38,760 nt of DNA from Eikenella halliae (GCF_001648475.1 NZ_LXSQ01000022.1:13704-52463); one strand, 5' to 3'. Shown: positions 1-7,424, numbered from the stretch's first letter. Translations and numbers: made by a program. The notes: generated by a model from the letters alone, not told the origin.

Positions 1-594
1 AGCTACATTCCCACTCCTCAACGTGCTGTAGACAAACCCTTCCTGTTGCCGATCGAAGACGTATTCTCTATCTCCGGCCGTGGTACCGTAGTAACCGGTC
101 GTGTAGAGCGCGGCATCATCAAAGTGGGCGAAGAGATCGAAATCGTTGGTCTGAAGCCCACTCAGAAAACTACCTGTACTGGCGTGGAAATGTTCCGCAA
201 ACTACTGGACGAAGGTCAGGCCGGTGACAACGTAGGCGTACTGCTGCGCGGTACCAAACGTGAAGAAGTTGAGCGTGGTCAAGTATTGGCTAAACCCGGC
301 ACCATCACTCCGCACACCAAGTTCAAAGCCGAAGTATACGTATTGAGCAAAGAAGAAGGTGGTCGTCACACCCCGTTCTTCGCCAACTACCGCCCACAGT
401 TCTACTTCCGTACCACTGACGTAACCGGTGCTGTAGAGCTGGAACCTGGTGTAGAAATGGTTATGCCTGGTGAGAACGTAACCATCACCGTAGAACTGAT
501 TGCTCCGATTGCTATGGAAGAGGGTCTGCGCTTTGCGATTCGCGAAGGTGGCCGTACGGTAGGTGCCGGTGTGGTGGCTTCCGTGATCGCTTAA
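1..594 (+). CDS. tuf: Elongation factor Tu, 3' part (first tuf copy, cut by window start)
   Basis: EF-Tu is the GTPase that carries aminoacyl-tRNA to the ribosome. Only the last 197 codons are present; the reading frame is open from base 1, so the gene begins outside the window. The visible part covers the end of the G domain and both beta-barrel domains (II and III), ending in VGAGVVASVIA. Every base I compared from 1 to the stop codon matches the complete second copy (3155-3748); the sequences part immediately after the stop. rpsJ follows 16 bases later, as expected for the distal end of a str operon (rpsL-rpsG-fusA-tuf-rpsJ). Identity of the two copies suggests gene conversion. Confidence 0.97.
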   Translation, partial: SYIPTPQRAVDKPFLLPIEDVFSISGRGTVVTGRVERGIIKVGEEIEIVGLKPTQKTTCTGVEMFRKLLDEGQAGDNVGVLLRGTKREEVERGQVLAKPGTITPHTKFKAEVYVLSKEEGGRHTPFFANYRPQFYFRTTDVTGAVELEPGVEMVMPGENVTITVELIAPIAMEEGLRFAIREGGRTVGAGVVASVIA

Positions 595-610
595 GAAGGG
601 TATCGAATAA

Positions 611-922
611 ATGGCAAACCAAAAAATCCGTATCCGTCTGAAAGCTTATGATTACAGCCTGATCGACCGTTCTGCTCAGGAAATCGTTGAAACTGCCAAG
701 CGCACTGGCGCTGTGGTAAAAGGTCCAATCCCGTTGCCGACCAAAATCGAGCGTTTCAATATCCTGCGTTCTCCACACGTGAATAAAACTTCACGTGAAC
801 AGTTGGAGATTCGTACTCATCTGCGCTTGATGGATATTGTAGATTGGACTGATAAGACTACTGATGCCCTGATGAAGCTGGATTTGCCGGCAGGTGTGGA
901 CGTGGAAATTAAAGTTCAGTAA
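611..922 (+). CDS. rpsJ: 30S ribosomal protein S10
   Basis: S10 (103 residues, the usual length) is a 30S head protein that also acts as NusE in transcription antitermination. The sequence is diagnostic: KIRIRLKAYDYSLID near the start, then PLPTKIERFNILRSPHVNKTSREQ and LPAGVDVEIKVQ at the end. It starts 16 bases after the first tuf copy and is probably cotranscribed with it. Unlike the usual arrangement, it is not followed by rplC: a strong terminator lies 20 bases downstream and the next gene is rsmD, so S10 is separated from the rest of the S10 operon. Confidence 0.98.
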   Translation: MANQKIRIRLKAYDYSLIDRSAQEIVETAKRTGAVVKGPIPLPTKIERFNILRSPHVNKTSREQLEIRTHLRLMDIVDWTDKTTDALMKLDLPAGVDVEIKVQ

Positions 923-941
923 TCTGCTTGCAGATAATACT

Positions 942-973
942 AAAGCCGAACGGAGTCTCCGTTCGGCTTTTTG
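942..973 (+). terminator. Intrinsic terminator after rpsJ
   Basis: A perfect 13-base stem (942-954 with 958-970; AAAGCCGAACGGA) with a 3-base loop runs into a short T-tract. It ends the tuf-rpsJ transcript. Confidence 0.9.
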
Positions 974-1181
974 TAGTCAAGAGATTTATTGAGTTAGTAG
1001 GGTAAGCTGGCCTCTTAGAGAAGGGTAGTATCTATAGCTAAAATACTTGTTTCTCCTTATGATGTTGGATTTCTTTGCGGTGTTGACGGTATTGCTTGTG
1101 GCTAGCCGCTTGGTATGAAGGAATAAGTCTTTCAGCTATAAATATTTTTGGGAAATGGTTTTCCCATTTTGTGGAACAGGT

Positions 1182-1748
1182 ATGCAAAAACAAAATAAGC
1201 ATAATAGACATAAAAATCAAGTTCGTATCATTGGTGGAGAATTGCGTGGACGGAAAGTCCGGTTTGTAGATGCAGAAGGCTTACGTCCAACTGCTGATAG
1301 TGTGCGCGAACGGTTATTTAATTGGCTAGGGCAGGATTTAACCGGTCAAACGGTACTGGATTTATTTGCAGGTAGCGGTGCCTTGGGCTTTGAGGCTGCC
1401 TCACGGAGGGCAAAACGGGTTGTATTGGTAGAAAATAATTGGCGGACTGCAGCAAGTTTGCAACAGCAAATGCAGGAATTGAGGCTACCTGAAAAAATAG
1501 AGATTCAATCAATTGACGCTTTTGGATTCTTAGAAAAAACAAATGAGCAGTTTGATGTGGTGTTCTTGGATCCGCCATTTGTTTGGCAGGGTTGGGCTGA
1601 GCTTTTTATGTGCCTGGAACGGTGTTTACATGATGGTGCATACATATATGTTGAGGCAGGAGACTTGCCTGTTTGGCCTGATTATCTGCTGGAGTTGAAT
1701 ACAGGACAATCAGGGGTAAGTAAATATGTGCTACTTAAGAAGAAATGA
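1182..1748 (+). CDS. rsmD: 16S rRNA (guanine(966)-N2)-methyltransferase RsmD
   Basis: RsmD uses S-adenosylmethionine to methylate G966 of 16S rRNA. The protein (188 residues from this start) shows the family landmarks: VRIIGGELRGRK at the N terminus, LRPTADSVRERLFNWL, the SAM-binding motif LDLFAGSGALGFEA and the catalytic VVFLDPPF. An in-frame ATG at 1155 would add nine residues; 1182 is preferred because the added stretch does not resemble RsmD and GGAACAGG lies just before it, though the spacing is short. The gene stands alone between a terminator and the ferredoxin gene. It contains an uptake sequence at 1482-1493, read as RLPEK. Confidence 0.93.
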   Translation: MQKQNKHNRHKNQVRIIGGELRGRKVRFVDAEGLRPTADSVRERLFNWLGQDLTGQTVLDLFAGSGALGFEAASRRAKRVVLVENNWRTAASLQQQMQELRLPEKIEIQSIDAFGFLEKTNEQFDVVFLDPPFVWQGWAELFMCLERCLHDGAYIYVEAGDLPVWPDYLLELNTGQSGVSKYVLLKKK

Positions 1749-1831
1749 AGCTGCCCTATTTTAATAATTGTTATCAAAGAAGAAAATTTTATATTTGCTA
1801 AGGATGAGGCTACCTGAAGGCTAGCCTGTGC

Positions 1832-1837
1832 TATAAT
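1832..1837 (+). promoter_or_regulatory. Probable -10 box of the ferredoxin gene
   Basis: A perfect TATAAT lies 46 bases before the fdx start. No good -35 is visible at the right spacing, so this is a tentative call. An uptake sequence (1807-1818) lies in the -35 area. Confidence 0.45.
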
Positions 1838-1883
1838 CCCGCCCCTTAATTTTGGATAACTTATAAGATATTAAGAGGAACGC

Positions 1884-2141
1884 ATGTCTCTTTTTATTAC
1901 AGATGAGTGCATCAACTGTGATGTATGTGAGCCAGAGTGCCCAAATGATGCCATTTCACAGGGTGAGGAAATCTACGAAATCGATCCTAATTTGTGTACG
2001 CAGTGCGTTGGACATTACGATGAACCACAATGCCAGCAGGTTTGTCCGGTAGACTGTATTTTGATTGATGAGGAGCACCCGGAAACTGAGGAACAGCTAC
2101 GAGCGAAGTATGAAAAGATTATTTTGTTGAAAAAAGGATAG
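1884..2141 (+). CDS. YfhL-type 2[4Fe-4S] ferredoxin
   Basis: A small soluble electron carrier of 85 residues with two [4Fe-4S] clusters. Visible cysteines: C9, C12, C15, C19 (CxxCxxCxxxC) and C38, C41, C50, C54, with C58 in the tail. The eight-residue gap between C41 and C50 and the C-terminal extension are typical of the Allochromatium-type/YfhL ferredoxins, which have very negative redox potentials. A good ribosome binding site (AAGAGGA, 1873-1879) precedes the ATG. In many relatives coaD lies between rsmD and this ferredoxin; it is absent here. The electron partner cannot be inferred from the window. Confidence 0.93.
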   Translation: MSLFITDECINCDVCEPECPNDAISQGEEIYEIDPNLCTQCVGHYDEPQCQQVCPVDCILIDEEHPETEEQLRAKYEKIILLKKG

Positions 2142-2203
2142 AGCTGAATTTCAATTAAAAATATTGAGTTGCGGATAATTTGAGGTAGAAGAGAAAATTT
2201 TGC

Positions 2204-2233
2204 TTGACGATTGCTTAGGAAAGTCGCTATATT
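2204..2233 (+). promoter_or_regulatory. Sigma-70 promoter of the tRNA-tuf operon
   Basis: TTGACG (2204-2209) and TATATT (2228-2233) are 18 bases apart and lie just upstream of tRNA-Tyr. This probably drives tRNA-Tyr-Gly-Thr, tuf and tRNA-Trp. Confidence 0.7.
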
Positions 2234-2246
2234 TCTCTTCTCTCTT

Positions 2247-2330
2247 GGTGGGATTCCCGAGCGGTCAAAGGGGGCAGACTGTAAATCTGTTGCGAGAGCT
2301 TCGAAGGTTCGAATCCTTCTCCCACCACCA
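2247..2330 (+). tRNA. tRNA-Tyr (GTA)
   Basis: The acceptor stem pairs GGTGGGA (2247-2253) with TCCCACC (2320-2326) and CCA is encoded. Anticodon GTA is at 2281-2283. The long variable arm is typical of bacterial tRNA-Tyr. First gene of the tRNA-tuf operon. Confidence 0.97.
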
Positions 2331-2353
2331 ATTACTATGTTGGGGCATTAAGG

Positions 2354-2427
2354 GCGGGTGTAGCTCAATGGTAGAGCAGAAGCCTTCCAAGCTTACGGTG
2401 AGGGTTCGATTCCCTTCACCCGCTCCA
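2354..2427 (+). tRNA. tRNA-Gly (TCC)
   Basis: The acceptor stem pairs GCGGGTG (2354-2360) with CACCCGC (2417-2423), followed by T and an encoded CCA. The anticodon loop CTTCCAA gives anticodon TCC (2386-2388). Confidence 0.97.
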
Positions 2428-2440
2428 ATTGATTTTTAAG

Positions 2441-2515
<75 letters not shown>

Positions 2516-2563
2516 TCTATTTTATCCCTTTGTTCTCTTAATTTAAGCTAATAGGAAATTGCC

Positions 2564-3748
2564 ATGGCTAAGGAAAAATTCGAACGTAGCAAACCGCACG
2601 TAAACGTTGGCACCATTGGTCACGTTGACCATGGTAAGACCACATTGACAGCAGCATTGACCACCATTTTGGCTGAGAAATTCGGCGGTCAGGCTAAAGC
2701 TTACGACCAGATTGACAATGCCCCGGAAGAAAAAGCCCGCGGTATTACCATTAACACCGCCCACGTAGAGTACGAAACCGAAGGTCGTCACTATGCTCAC
2801 GTAGACTGCCCCGGTCACGCCGACTACGTAAAAAACATGATTACCGGTGCTGCCCAAATGGACGGCGCCATCCTGGTGGTATCCGCTGCCGACGGTCCTA
2901 TGCCTCAGACTCGCGAACACATCCTGTTGGCTCGTCAGGTAGGTGTACCCTACATCCTCGTATTCATGAACAAATGCGACATGGTAGACGATGCCGAGCT
3001 GCTTGAGTTGGTTGAGATGGAAATCCGCGACCTGCTCTCCAGCTATGACTTCCCTGGTGACGACTGCCCGATCGTACAAGGTTCCGCTCTCAAAGCCCTC
3101 GAGGGCGATGCCGGTTACAAAGAAAAAATCTTCGAACTAGCTGCCGCTTTGGATAGCTACATTCCCACTCCTCAACGTGCTGTAGACAAACCCTTCCTGT
3201 TGCCGATCGAAGACGTATTCTCTATCTCCGGCCGTGGTACCGTAGTAACCGGTCGTGTAGAGCGCGGCATCATCAAAGTGGGCGAAGAGATCGAAATCGT
3301 TGGTCTGAAGCCCACTCAGAAAACTACCTGTACTGGCGTGGAAATGTTCCGCAAACTACTGGACGAAGGTCAGGCCGGTGACAACGTAGGCGTACTGCTG
3401 CGCGGTACCAAACGTGAAGAAGTTGAGCGTGGTCAAGTATTGGCTAAACCCGGCACCATCACTCCGCACACCAAGTTCAAAGCCGAAGTATACGTATTGA
3501 GCAAAGAAGAAGGTGGTCGTCACACCCCGTTCTTCGCCAACTACCGCCCACAGTTCTACTTCCGTACCACTGACGTAACCGGTGCTGTAGAGCTGGAACC
3601 TGGTGTAGAAATGGTTATGCCTGGTGAGAACGTAACCATCACCGTAGAACTGATTGCTCCGATTGCTATGGAAGAGGGTCTGCGCTTTGCGATTCGCGAA
3701 GGTGGCCGTACGGTAGGTGCCGGTGTGGTGGCTTCCGTGATCGCTTAA
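2564..3748 (+). CDS. tuf: Elongation factor Tu (complete second tuf copy)
   Basis: Full-length EF-Tu, 394 residues, delivering aminoacyl-tRNA to the ribosome as a GTP complex. GTPase motifs are all present: GHVDHGKT (G1), the switch I stretch EEKARGITI, DCPGH (G3), NKCD (G4) and SAL (G5). Domains II and III follow from about residue 205. The gene is preceded by tRNA-Tyr-Gly-Thr and followed 7 bases later by tRNA-Trp, the tufB arrangement. Its last 594 bases equal the partial copy at 1-594. Codon use is more GC-rich and more biased than the neighbouring secE and nusG, as expected for a very highly expressed gene. Confidence 0.99.
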   Translation: MAKEKFERSKPHVNVGTIGHVDHGKTTLTAALTTILAEKFGGQAKAYDQIDNAPEEKARGITINTAHVEYETEGRHYAHVDCPGHADYVKNMITGAAQMDGAILVVSAADGPMPQTREHILLARQVGVPYILVFMNKCDMVDDAELLELVEMEIRDLLSSYDFPGDDCPIVQGSALKALEGDAGYKEKIFELAAALDSYIPTPQRAVDKPFLLPIEDVFSISGRGTVVTGRVERGIIKVGEEIEIVGLKPTQKTTCTGVEMFRKLLDEGQAGDNVGVLLRGTKREEVERGQVLAKPGTITPHTKFKAEVYVLSKEEGGRHTPFFANYRPQFYFRTTDVTGAVELEPGVEMVMPGENVTITVELIAPIAMEEGLRFAIREGGRTVGAGVVASVIA

Positions 3749-3755
3749 AGGTTAG

Positions 3756-3831
3756 AGGCCAGTAGCTCAATTGGTAGAGTATCGGTCTCCAAAACCGAGG
3801 GTTGGGGGTTCGAAACCCTCCTGGCCTGCCA
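3756..3831 (+). tRNA. tRNA-Trp (CCA)
   Basis: The acceptor stem pairs AGGCCAG (3756-3762) with CTGGCCT (3821-3827), followed by G and an encoded CCA. Anticodon CCA is at 3789-3791. It lies between tuf and secE, its usual place in this gene cluster. Confidence 0.97.
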
Positions 3832-3835
3832 AAAG

Positions 3836-3868
3836 AAAGACTAACCGGCCTGCCGGTTAGTCTTTTGT
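3836..3868 (+). terminator. Intrinsic terminator after tRNA-Trp
   Basis: Long perfect inverted repeat with arms around AAAGACTAACCGG and a tiny CCTG loop, ending in TCTTTTGTTTT. It would separate the tRNA-tuf transcript from secE-nusG. Confidence 0.88.
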
Positions 3869-3913
3869 TTTATGCTGTTTTATAAAGAACTGTGAAGTTT
3901 AGGGTGGTTGCAA

Positions 3914-4360
3914 ATGAGTGATCGTAAACAGAAAGTGAAAGAAATGTCAGTGGCTTCGTTGAAGCAGGCCCGTCAGGAGTTGCGTGATCGAGGGCAGGGT
4001 GCTCAACGTAAGACTGGAAGAGGAAATGGCGCTAAATTATTTTTAGCAGCTGCTCTGATTGTTGCTGGGGCGATTGGCTTTTCATTTCTATCTCAGCAGC
4101 CACTATATGTACGAGGTGCCGTTTTAGGGATTTCTTTGTTGCTCTCTGGGCTAATTGTTTTCTTTTGGTGTGATACTGGTCCCAGTTTGATTCGATATAT
4201 CAAGGATTCTGTTGTTGAAATCAAGAAGGTTGTTTGGCCACCTAAAAATGAGGCTTGGCGTAATACATTCTTTGTTTTGATATTCACGGCAGTGCTAACC
4301 TTATTTTTGTGGTTGGTGGATTCTTTTTTGGTGTGGTTATTTACAAAAATTGCTGAGTAA
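3914..4360 (+). CDS. secE: Preprotein translocase subunit SecE
   Basis: SecE clamps SecY in the SecYEG channel of the inner membrane. The protein has 148 residues and three predicted membrane helices (about 42-60, 68-86, 117-145), like the longer E. coli form. The conserved amphipathic segment VVEIKKVVWPPKNEAWRNT (about 100-118) precedes the last, essential helix. The start is ATG 3914 with AGGGTGG seven bases upstream; a TTG two codons earlier is less likely. nusG follows 17 bases later, the near-universal secE-nusG pair. Confidence 0.96.
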   Translation: MSDRKQKVKEMSVASLKQARQELRDRGQGAQRKTGRGNGAKLFLAAALIVAGAIGFSFLSQQPLYVRGAVLGISLLLSGLIVFFWCDTGPSLIRYIKDSVVEIKKVVWPPKNEAWRNTFFVLIFTAVLTLFLWLVDSFLVWLFTKIAE

Positions 4361-4377
4361 TTTTTAGGGGCGAGAAA

Positions 4378-4920
4378 ATGGCTAAAAATTGGTACGTCAT
4401 TCAAGCTTATTCTGGGTTCGAGAAGAATGTTCAGAAGACTCTGAAGGAGCGGATCGCTAGAGAGGGAATGGAGGAGTTTTTTGGTCAGATTCTGGTGCCT
4501 GTTGAAGAGGTTGTTGGTATTAAGAATGGTCGGAAGACAGTTAGTGAGCGTAAGTTTTTTCCAGGCTATGTGTTAATAGAAATGGAAATGACGGATGAGT
4601 CATGGCACTTGGTTAAGAGTACACCTAGGGTTAATGGGTTTATTGGGGGTACGGCTAACCGTCCGTTACCAATTTCTCAACGGGAAGTGAATGCAATAAT
4701 ATCTCAAGTGTCGGATGTTACTGGTTCGGAGAAAAAACCGAAACCGCGAGTTGAGTTTGTGGTTGGGCAGCAGATCAGAGTAAGTGAAGGGCCATTTTCT
4801 GATTTTAACGGATTGGTTGATGTTGTCGATTATGAACGCAATAAGCTTCGGGTCTTGGTGCAAATTTTTGGTCGAGAAACACCCGTTGAGTTGGATTTTA
4901 GTCAGGTAGAGAAGATTTAG
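4378..4920 (+). CDS. nusG: Transcription termination/antitermination protein NusG
   Basis: NusG binds RNA polymerase to suppress pausing and links it to Rho or to the ribosome (through S10). 180 residues: an NGN domain (about 3-105, with KNWYVIQAYSGFEKNVQKTL and FPGYVLIEM) and a C-terminal KOW domain (about 125-180, with VGQQIRVSEGPFSDFNG). The ribosome binding site AGGGGCGAG precedes the ATG. It is placed after secE and before the rplK promoter. Codon use is noticeably AT-richer than tuf. Confidence 0.98.
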   Translation: MAKNWYVIQAYSGFEKNVQKTLKERIAREGMEEFFGQILVPVEEVVGIKNGRKTVSERKFFPGYVLIEMEMTDESWHLVKSTPRVNGFIGGTANRPLPISQREVNAIISQVSDVTGSEKKPKPRVEFVVGQQIRVSEGPFSDFNGLVDVVDYERNKLRVLVQIFGRETPVELDFSQVEKI

Positions 4921-4929
4921 CTTGACTGC

Positions 4930-4958
4930 TTGGCAATAAGTAAGATTTTATTTATAAT
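4930..4958 (+). promoter_or_regulatory. Strong sigma-70 promoter of the L11 operon
   Basis: TTGGCA (4930-4935) and a perfect TATAAT (4953-4958) with the ideal 17-base spacer, 10 bases after nusG. Drives rplK-rplA and probably genes beyond. Confidence 0.8.
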
Positions 4959-4974
4959 ATAAGGCTTAGTTTTT

Positions 4975-5002
4975 GGGGAGCAGAATTTCTGCGTGATACC
5001 CG
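4975..5002 (+). promoter_or_regulatory. L1-binding leader (autoregulatory RNA site)
   Basis: In the 5' leader of rplK, GGG (4976-4978) pairs with CCC (4999-5001). Inside this is a 5-bp hairpin, GCAGA (4980-4984) with TCTGC (4988-4992), and an asymmetric bulge GTGATA on the 3' side. This layout, including the GUGAU bulge next to a short GC clamp, mimics the L1 site of 23S rRNA and the known L1 repression site of the L11 operon. Free L1 would bind here and block rplK-rplA translation. Confidence 0.65.
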
Positions 5003-5019
5003 TTATTTAGGAGCTAAAT

Positions 5020-5451
5020 GTGGCAAAGAAAATTGTAGGTTATATTAAGTTGCAGATTCCTGCAGGGAAGGCTAATCCTTCCCCTCCAGTTGGCCCGGCA
5101 TTGGGTCAGCGCGGTTTGAATATCATGGAGTTCTGTAAGGCATTTAATGCGGCTACGCAAAATGTGGAGCCTGGGTTACCTATTCCTGTGGTAATTACTG
5201 CATTTGCGGATAAGTCTTTTACATTTGTAATGAAGACTCCTCCGGCCAGTATTTTGCTGAAAAAGGCTGCTGGTTTGCAGAAAGGCAGTTCAAATCCGCT
5301 GACTAACAAAGTGGGTAAGGTTACCCGTGCTCAGTTGGAAGAGATTGCCAAAACTAAGGAGCCTGATTTGACTGCAGCTGATTTGGATGCGGCAGTTCGT
5401 ACTATTGCTGGTTCTGCCCGTTCCATGGGCTTGGATGTGGAGGGTGTGTAA
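5020..5451 (+). CDS. rplK: 50S ribosomal protein L11
   Basis: L11 binds the GTPase-associated centre of 23S rRNA and is needed for stringent-response sensing by RelA. 143 residues, the normal length, with PPVGPALGQRGLNIMEFCKAFN near the N terminus and ITRAQLEEIAK-like text followed by GSARSMGLDVEG at the end. The start is GTG (5020), supported by AGGAG (5009-5013) at good spacing; an ATG two bases earlier is out of frame. The stop overlaps the rplA start (TAATG), which implies translational coupling. Confidence 0.98.
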   Translation: MAKKIVGYIKLQIPAGKANPSPPVGPALGQRGLNIMEFCKAFNAATQNVEPGLPIPVVITAFADKSFTFVMKTPPASILLKKAAGLQKGSSNPLTNKVGKVTRAQLEEIAKTKEPDLTAADLDAAVRTIAGSARSMGLDVEGV

Positions 5452-6146
5452 TGGCTAAGTTATCTAAACGTTTCCAAGGTTTGCGCTCTTCTATTGATCC
5501 AAATGTACATTACTCAATTGATGAGGCGATTGAGTTGGTAAAGAAAACTGCTACGGCCAAATTTGATGAGTCGGTTGATGTTGCTATCAATTTGGGTGTG
5601 GATTCGCGTAAATCTGATCAGGTAATCCGTGGGTCTGTTGTGCTGCCGAAAGGTACTGGTAAAACTGTTCGTGTGGCAGTATTTACTCAAGGTGCCAATG
5701 TTGAGGCTGCAAAAGAAGCAGGCGCTGATGTGGTTGGATTTGAGGATCTGGCTGCAGAGGTAAAAGCAGGGAATTTGGATTTTGATGTCGTTATTGCCTC
5801 TCCTGATGCAATGCGTATCGTTGGTCAGTTGGGTACCATCTTGGGGCCGCGTGGTTTGATGCCGAATCCGAAAGTGGGTACGGTTACGCCAAATGTAGCA
5901 GAGGCTGTGCGTAATGCTAAGGCTGGTCAAGTTCAGTATCGTACTGATAAGGCTGGTGTGGTGCATGCCACAATTGGTCGAGCTTCTTTTGCGGCGGCTG
6001 ATTTGCGTGAAAACTTCAATACCTTGTTGGATGCGGTGGTAAAGGCAAAACCTGCTGCTACTAAAGGCCAATATCTGAAGAAAATCGCATTGTCTAGCAC
6101 TATGGGTCCTGGTGTCCGTGTGGATGTCGGTAGCGTAGCTAGTTAA
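5451..6146 (+). CDS. rplA: 50S ribosomal protein L1
   Basis: L1 forms the mobile stalk that moves deacyl-tRNA through the E site and represses its own operon by binding the rplK leader. 231 residues, usual length. The signature GPRGLMPNPKVGTVT is present, as is the N-terminal SKRFQGLRSSIDPNVHYSIDEAI. It overlaps rplK by one base and has no ribosome binding site of its own that is as clear as rplK's, consistent with coupled translation. Confidence 0.98.
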   Translation: MAKLSKRFQGLRSSIDPNVHYSIDEAIELVKKTATAKFDESVDVAINLGVDSRKSDQVIRGSVVLPKGTGKTVRVAVFTQGANVEAAKEAGADVVGFEDLAAEVKAGNLDFDVVIASPDAMRIVGQLGTILGPRGLMPNPKVGTVTPNVAEAVRNAKAGQVQYRTDKAGVVHATIGRASFAAADLRENFNTLLDAVVKAKPAATKGQYLKKIALSSTMGPGVRVDVGSVAS

Positions 6147-6153
6147 AGGAAGT

Positions 6154-6192
6154 TTTCAGGTAGCCTCTGCAAGTTGTTGAGGCTACCTGAAA
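6154..6192 (+). terminator. Uptake-sequence inverted pair after rplA
   Basis: TTTCAGGTAGCCTC and GAGGCTACCTGAAA form a 14-bp stem with an 11-base loop, seven bases after the rplA stop. No T-run follows, so it may act as an attenuator or mRNA 3' stabiliser rather than a full terminator. It consists of two DNA uptake sequences in opposite orientation. Confidence 0.55.
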
Positions 6193-6224
6193 TGTGGACT
6201 GCTTATGCTTGATTGTAAGTAGAG

Positions 6225-6310
6225 TCCAAGACCGTAGGGATCGTAAGATTTAATATTTTACCCTACGTAGACGGTGGTCCTGAGATTATGAGCAAGCAAT
6301 TGCTTGCAAA
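6225..6310 (+). promoter_or_regulatory. L10 (rplJL) leader RNA
   Basis: Upstream of rplJ, CGTAGGG (6233-6239) pairs with CCCTACG (6261-6267) above a second closing helix with GACC and GGTC, next to TAGACGGTGGTCCTGAGATTA-like text. This matches the general shape of the L10(L12)4 binding leader of rplJ operons. A second perfect palindrome, GCAAGCAATTGCTTGC (6292-6307), follows. L10-L12 complex probably binds to repress rplJ-rplL. I judged it by eye, not by a covariance model. Confidence 0.6.
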
Positions 6311-6379
6311 ATGTCTTTTCAGGTTGCCGAGCTGGTGGATGTCGTTAGACATTCTTTGATAAACAGTAGGAGGTAGACC

Positions 6380-6883
6380 TTGAGTCTTAGTATTGAAACT
6401 AAAAAAGCAGTTGTGGAAGAGATTGTTGCCGGTATCGGCAATGCTCAGACCATGGTGCTTGCCGAATACCGCGGTATCAGCGTTGCTAGCATGACCGAAT
6501 TGCGTGCCAATGCTCGTAAAGAAGGCGTGTACTTGCGTGTTCTGAAGAATACGCTGGCTCGTCGTGCGGTGGAAGGCACCTCTTTTGCAGGGTTGGCCGA
6601 GCATATGGTTGGCCCGTTGGTATATGCAGCATCTGAAGATGCTGTAGCTGCTGCAAAAGTGTTGCACCAATTCTCTAAAAAAGATGAGAAGCTGATCATT
6701 AAAGCGGGCTCTTATGACGGTGCGGTGATGGATGCAACCCAGGTAGGTCAGCTGGCTGCAATTCCGAGTCGTGAAGAATTGCTGTCTAAATTGCTGTTCC
6801 TCATGCAGGCTCCGTTGTCTGGCATGGCTCGCGGTATGGCTGCTTTGGCTGAGAAAAAAGCTGCTGAAGAAGCATCTGCTTAA
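6380..6883 (+). CDS. rplJ: 50S ribosomal protein L10
   Basis: L10 anchors the L7/L12 stalk on the ribosome. 167 residues with the family start SLSIETKKAVVEEI, then VLAEYRGISVASMTELR, and a C-terminal helix PLSGMARGMAALAEKKAAEEASA that binds L12 dimers. The start is TTG at 6380, backed by an excellent AGGAGG (6368-6373) six bases upstream and by no suitable ATG nearby; a weak start codon is compatible with autogenous control. rplL follows 45 bases later. Confidence 0.96.
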   Translation: MSLSIETKKAVVEEIVAGIGNAQTMVLAEYRGISVASMTELRANARKEGVYLRVLKNTLARRAVEGTSFAGLAEHMVGPLVYAASEDAVAAAKVLHQFSKKDEKLIIKAGSYDGAVMDATQVGQLAAIPSREELLSKLLFLMQAPLSGMARGMAALAEKKAAEEASA

Positions 6884-6928
6884 TCATTTTTATATTTTAC
6901 TTATTTATTCAATTAGGAGTTTGATAGC

Positions 6929-7300
6929 ATGGCTATTACTAAAGAAGACATTTTGGAAGCAATTGGTGGTTTGACTGTAATGGAGTTGAACGACTTGGTA
7001 AAAGAATTTGAAACCAAGTTTGGCGTTTCTGCCGCTGCCGTAGCTGTGGCAGTTGGTTCTGGTACTACGGATGGTGCTGCTGAAGCCAAGTCTGAGGTAG
7101 ATGTTATTTTGGCTGCCGCCGGTGATCAGAAAGTAGGCGTAATTAAAGTGGTTCGTGCCATTACTGGCTTGGGCTTGAAAGAAGCTAAAGACATGGTTGA
7201 CGGTGCTCCGAAAACCATCAAAGAAGGCGTTACTCCTGCTGAAGCTGAAGAAATCAAGAAACAGCTGGAAGAAGCTGGCGCCAAAGTGGAAATCAAATAA
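6929..7300 (+). CDS. rplL: 50S ribosomal protein L7/L12
   Basis: L7/L12 is the multicopy stalk protein that recruits translation factors. 123 residues: an N-terminal dimerisation helix region (1-35), an Ala/Val/Gly-rich hinge (VSAAAVAVAVGSGTTDG, about 34-50), and the globular C-terminal domain with KVGVIKVVRAITGLGLKEAKDMVDGAP. AGGAG at 6915-6919 precedes the ATG. An attenuator-type hairpin follows the stop codon. Confidence 0.98.
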   Translation: MAITKEDILEAIGGLTVMELNDLVKEFETKFGVSAAAVAVAVGSGTTDGAAEAKSEVDVILAAAGDQKVGVIKVVRAITGLGLKEAKDMVDGAPKTIKEGVTPAEAEEIKKQLEEAGAKVEIK

Positions 7301-7316
7301 GTACTTTTTTGCTGAC

Positions 7317-7346
7317 AGGCTGGCAGGTTTCTGCCAGCCTTGTTTC
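7317..7346 (+). terminator. Attenuator/partial terminator between rplL and rpoB
   Basis: A perfect 10-bp stem, AGGCTGGCAG (7317-7326) with CTGCCAGCCT (7331-7340), loop GTTT, then TGTTTC. The weak T-run suggests partial readthrough, as in E. coli, where such a site sets the ratio of L12 to RNA polymerase. Confidence 0.75.
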
Positions 7347-7370
7347 GCTTAGGAGTTAGGATGAAATAAT

Positions 7371-7424
7371 AATTTACATATATTTGCTATAAAAGCCAGC
7401 TTTGATGATAAATATATGTAAATT
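7371..7424 (+). promoter_or_regulatory. Long AT-rich hairpin before rpoB, possible RNase III site
   Basis: AATTTACATATATTT (7371-7385) is a perfect 15-base inverted repeat of AAATATATGTAAATT (7410-7424) around a 24-base loop. It lies between the attenuator and rpoB. E. coli has an RNase III processing hairpin in the same interval; this one may do the same job, but its sequence is not related by eye. Confidence 0.6.

Noticed and set aside
1038..1220. 60-codon minus-strand frame before rsmD
   Set aside because: No ribosome binding site, overlaps the rsmD start, no similarity I recognise.
2200..2439. 79-codon frame over the tRNA genes
   Set aside because: It runs through tRNA-Tyr and tRNA-Gly, which are certain.
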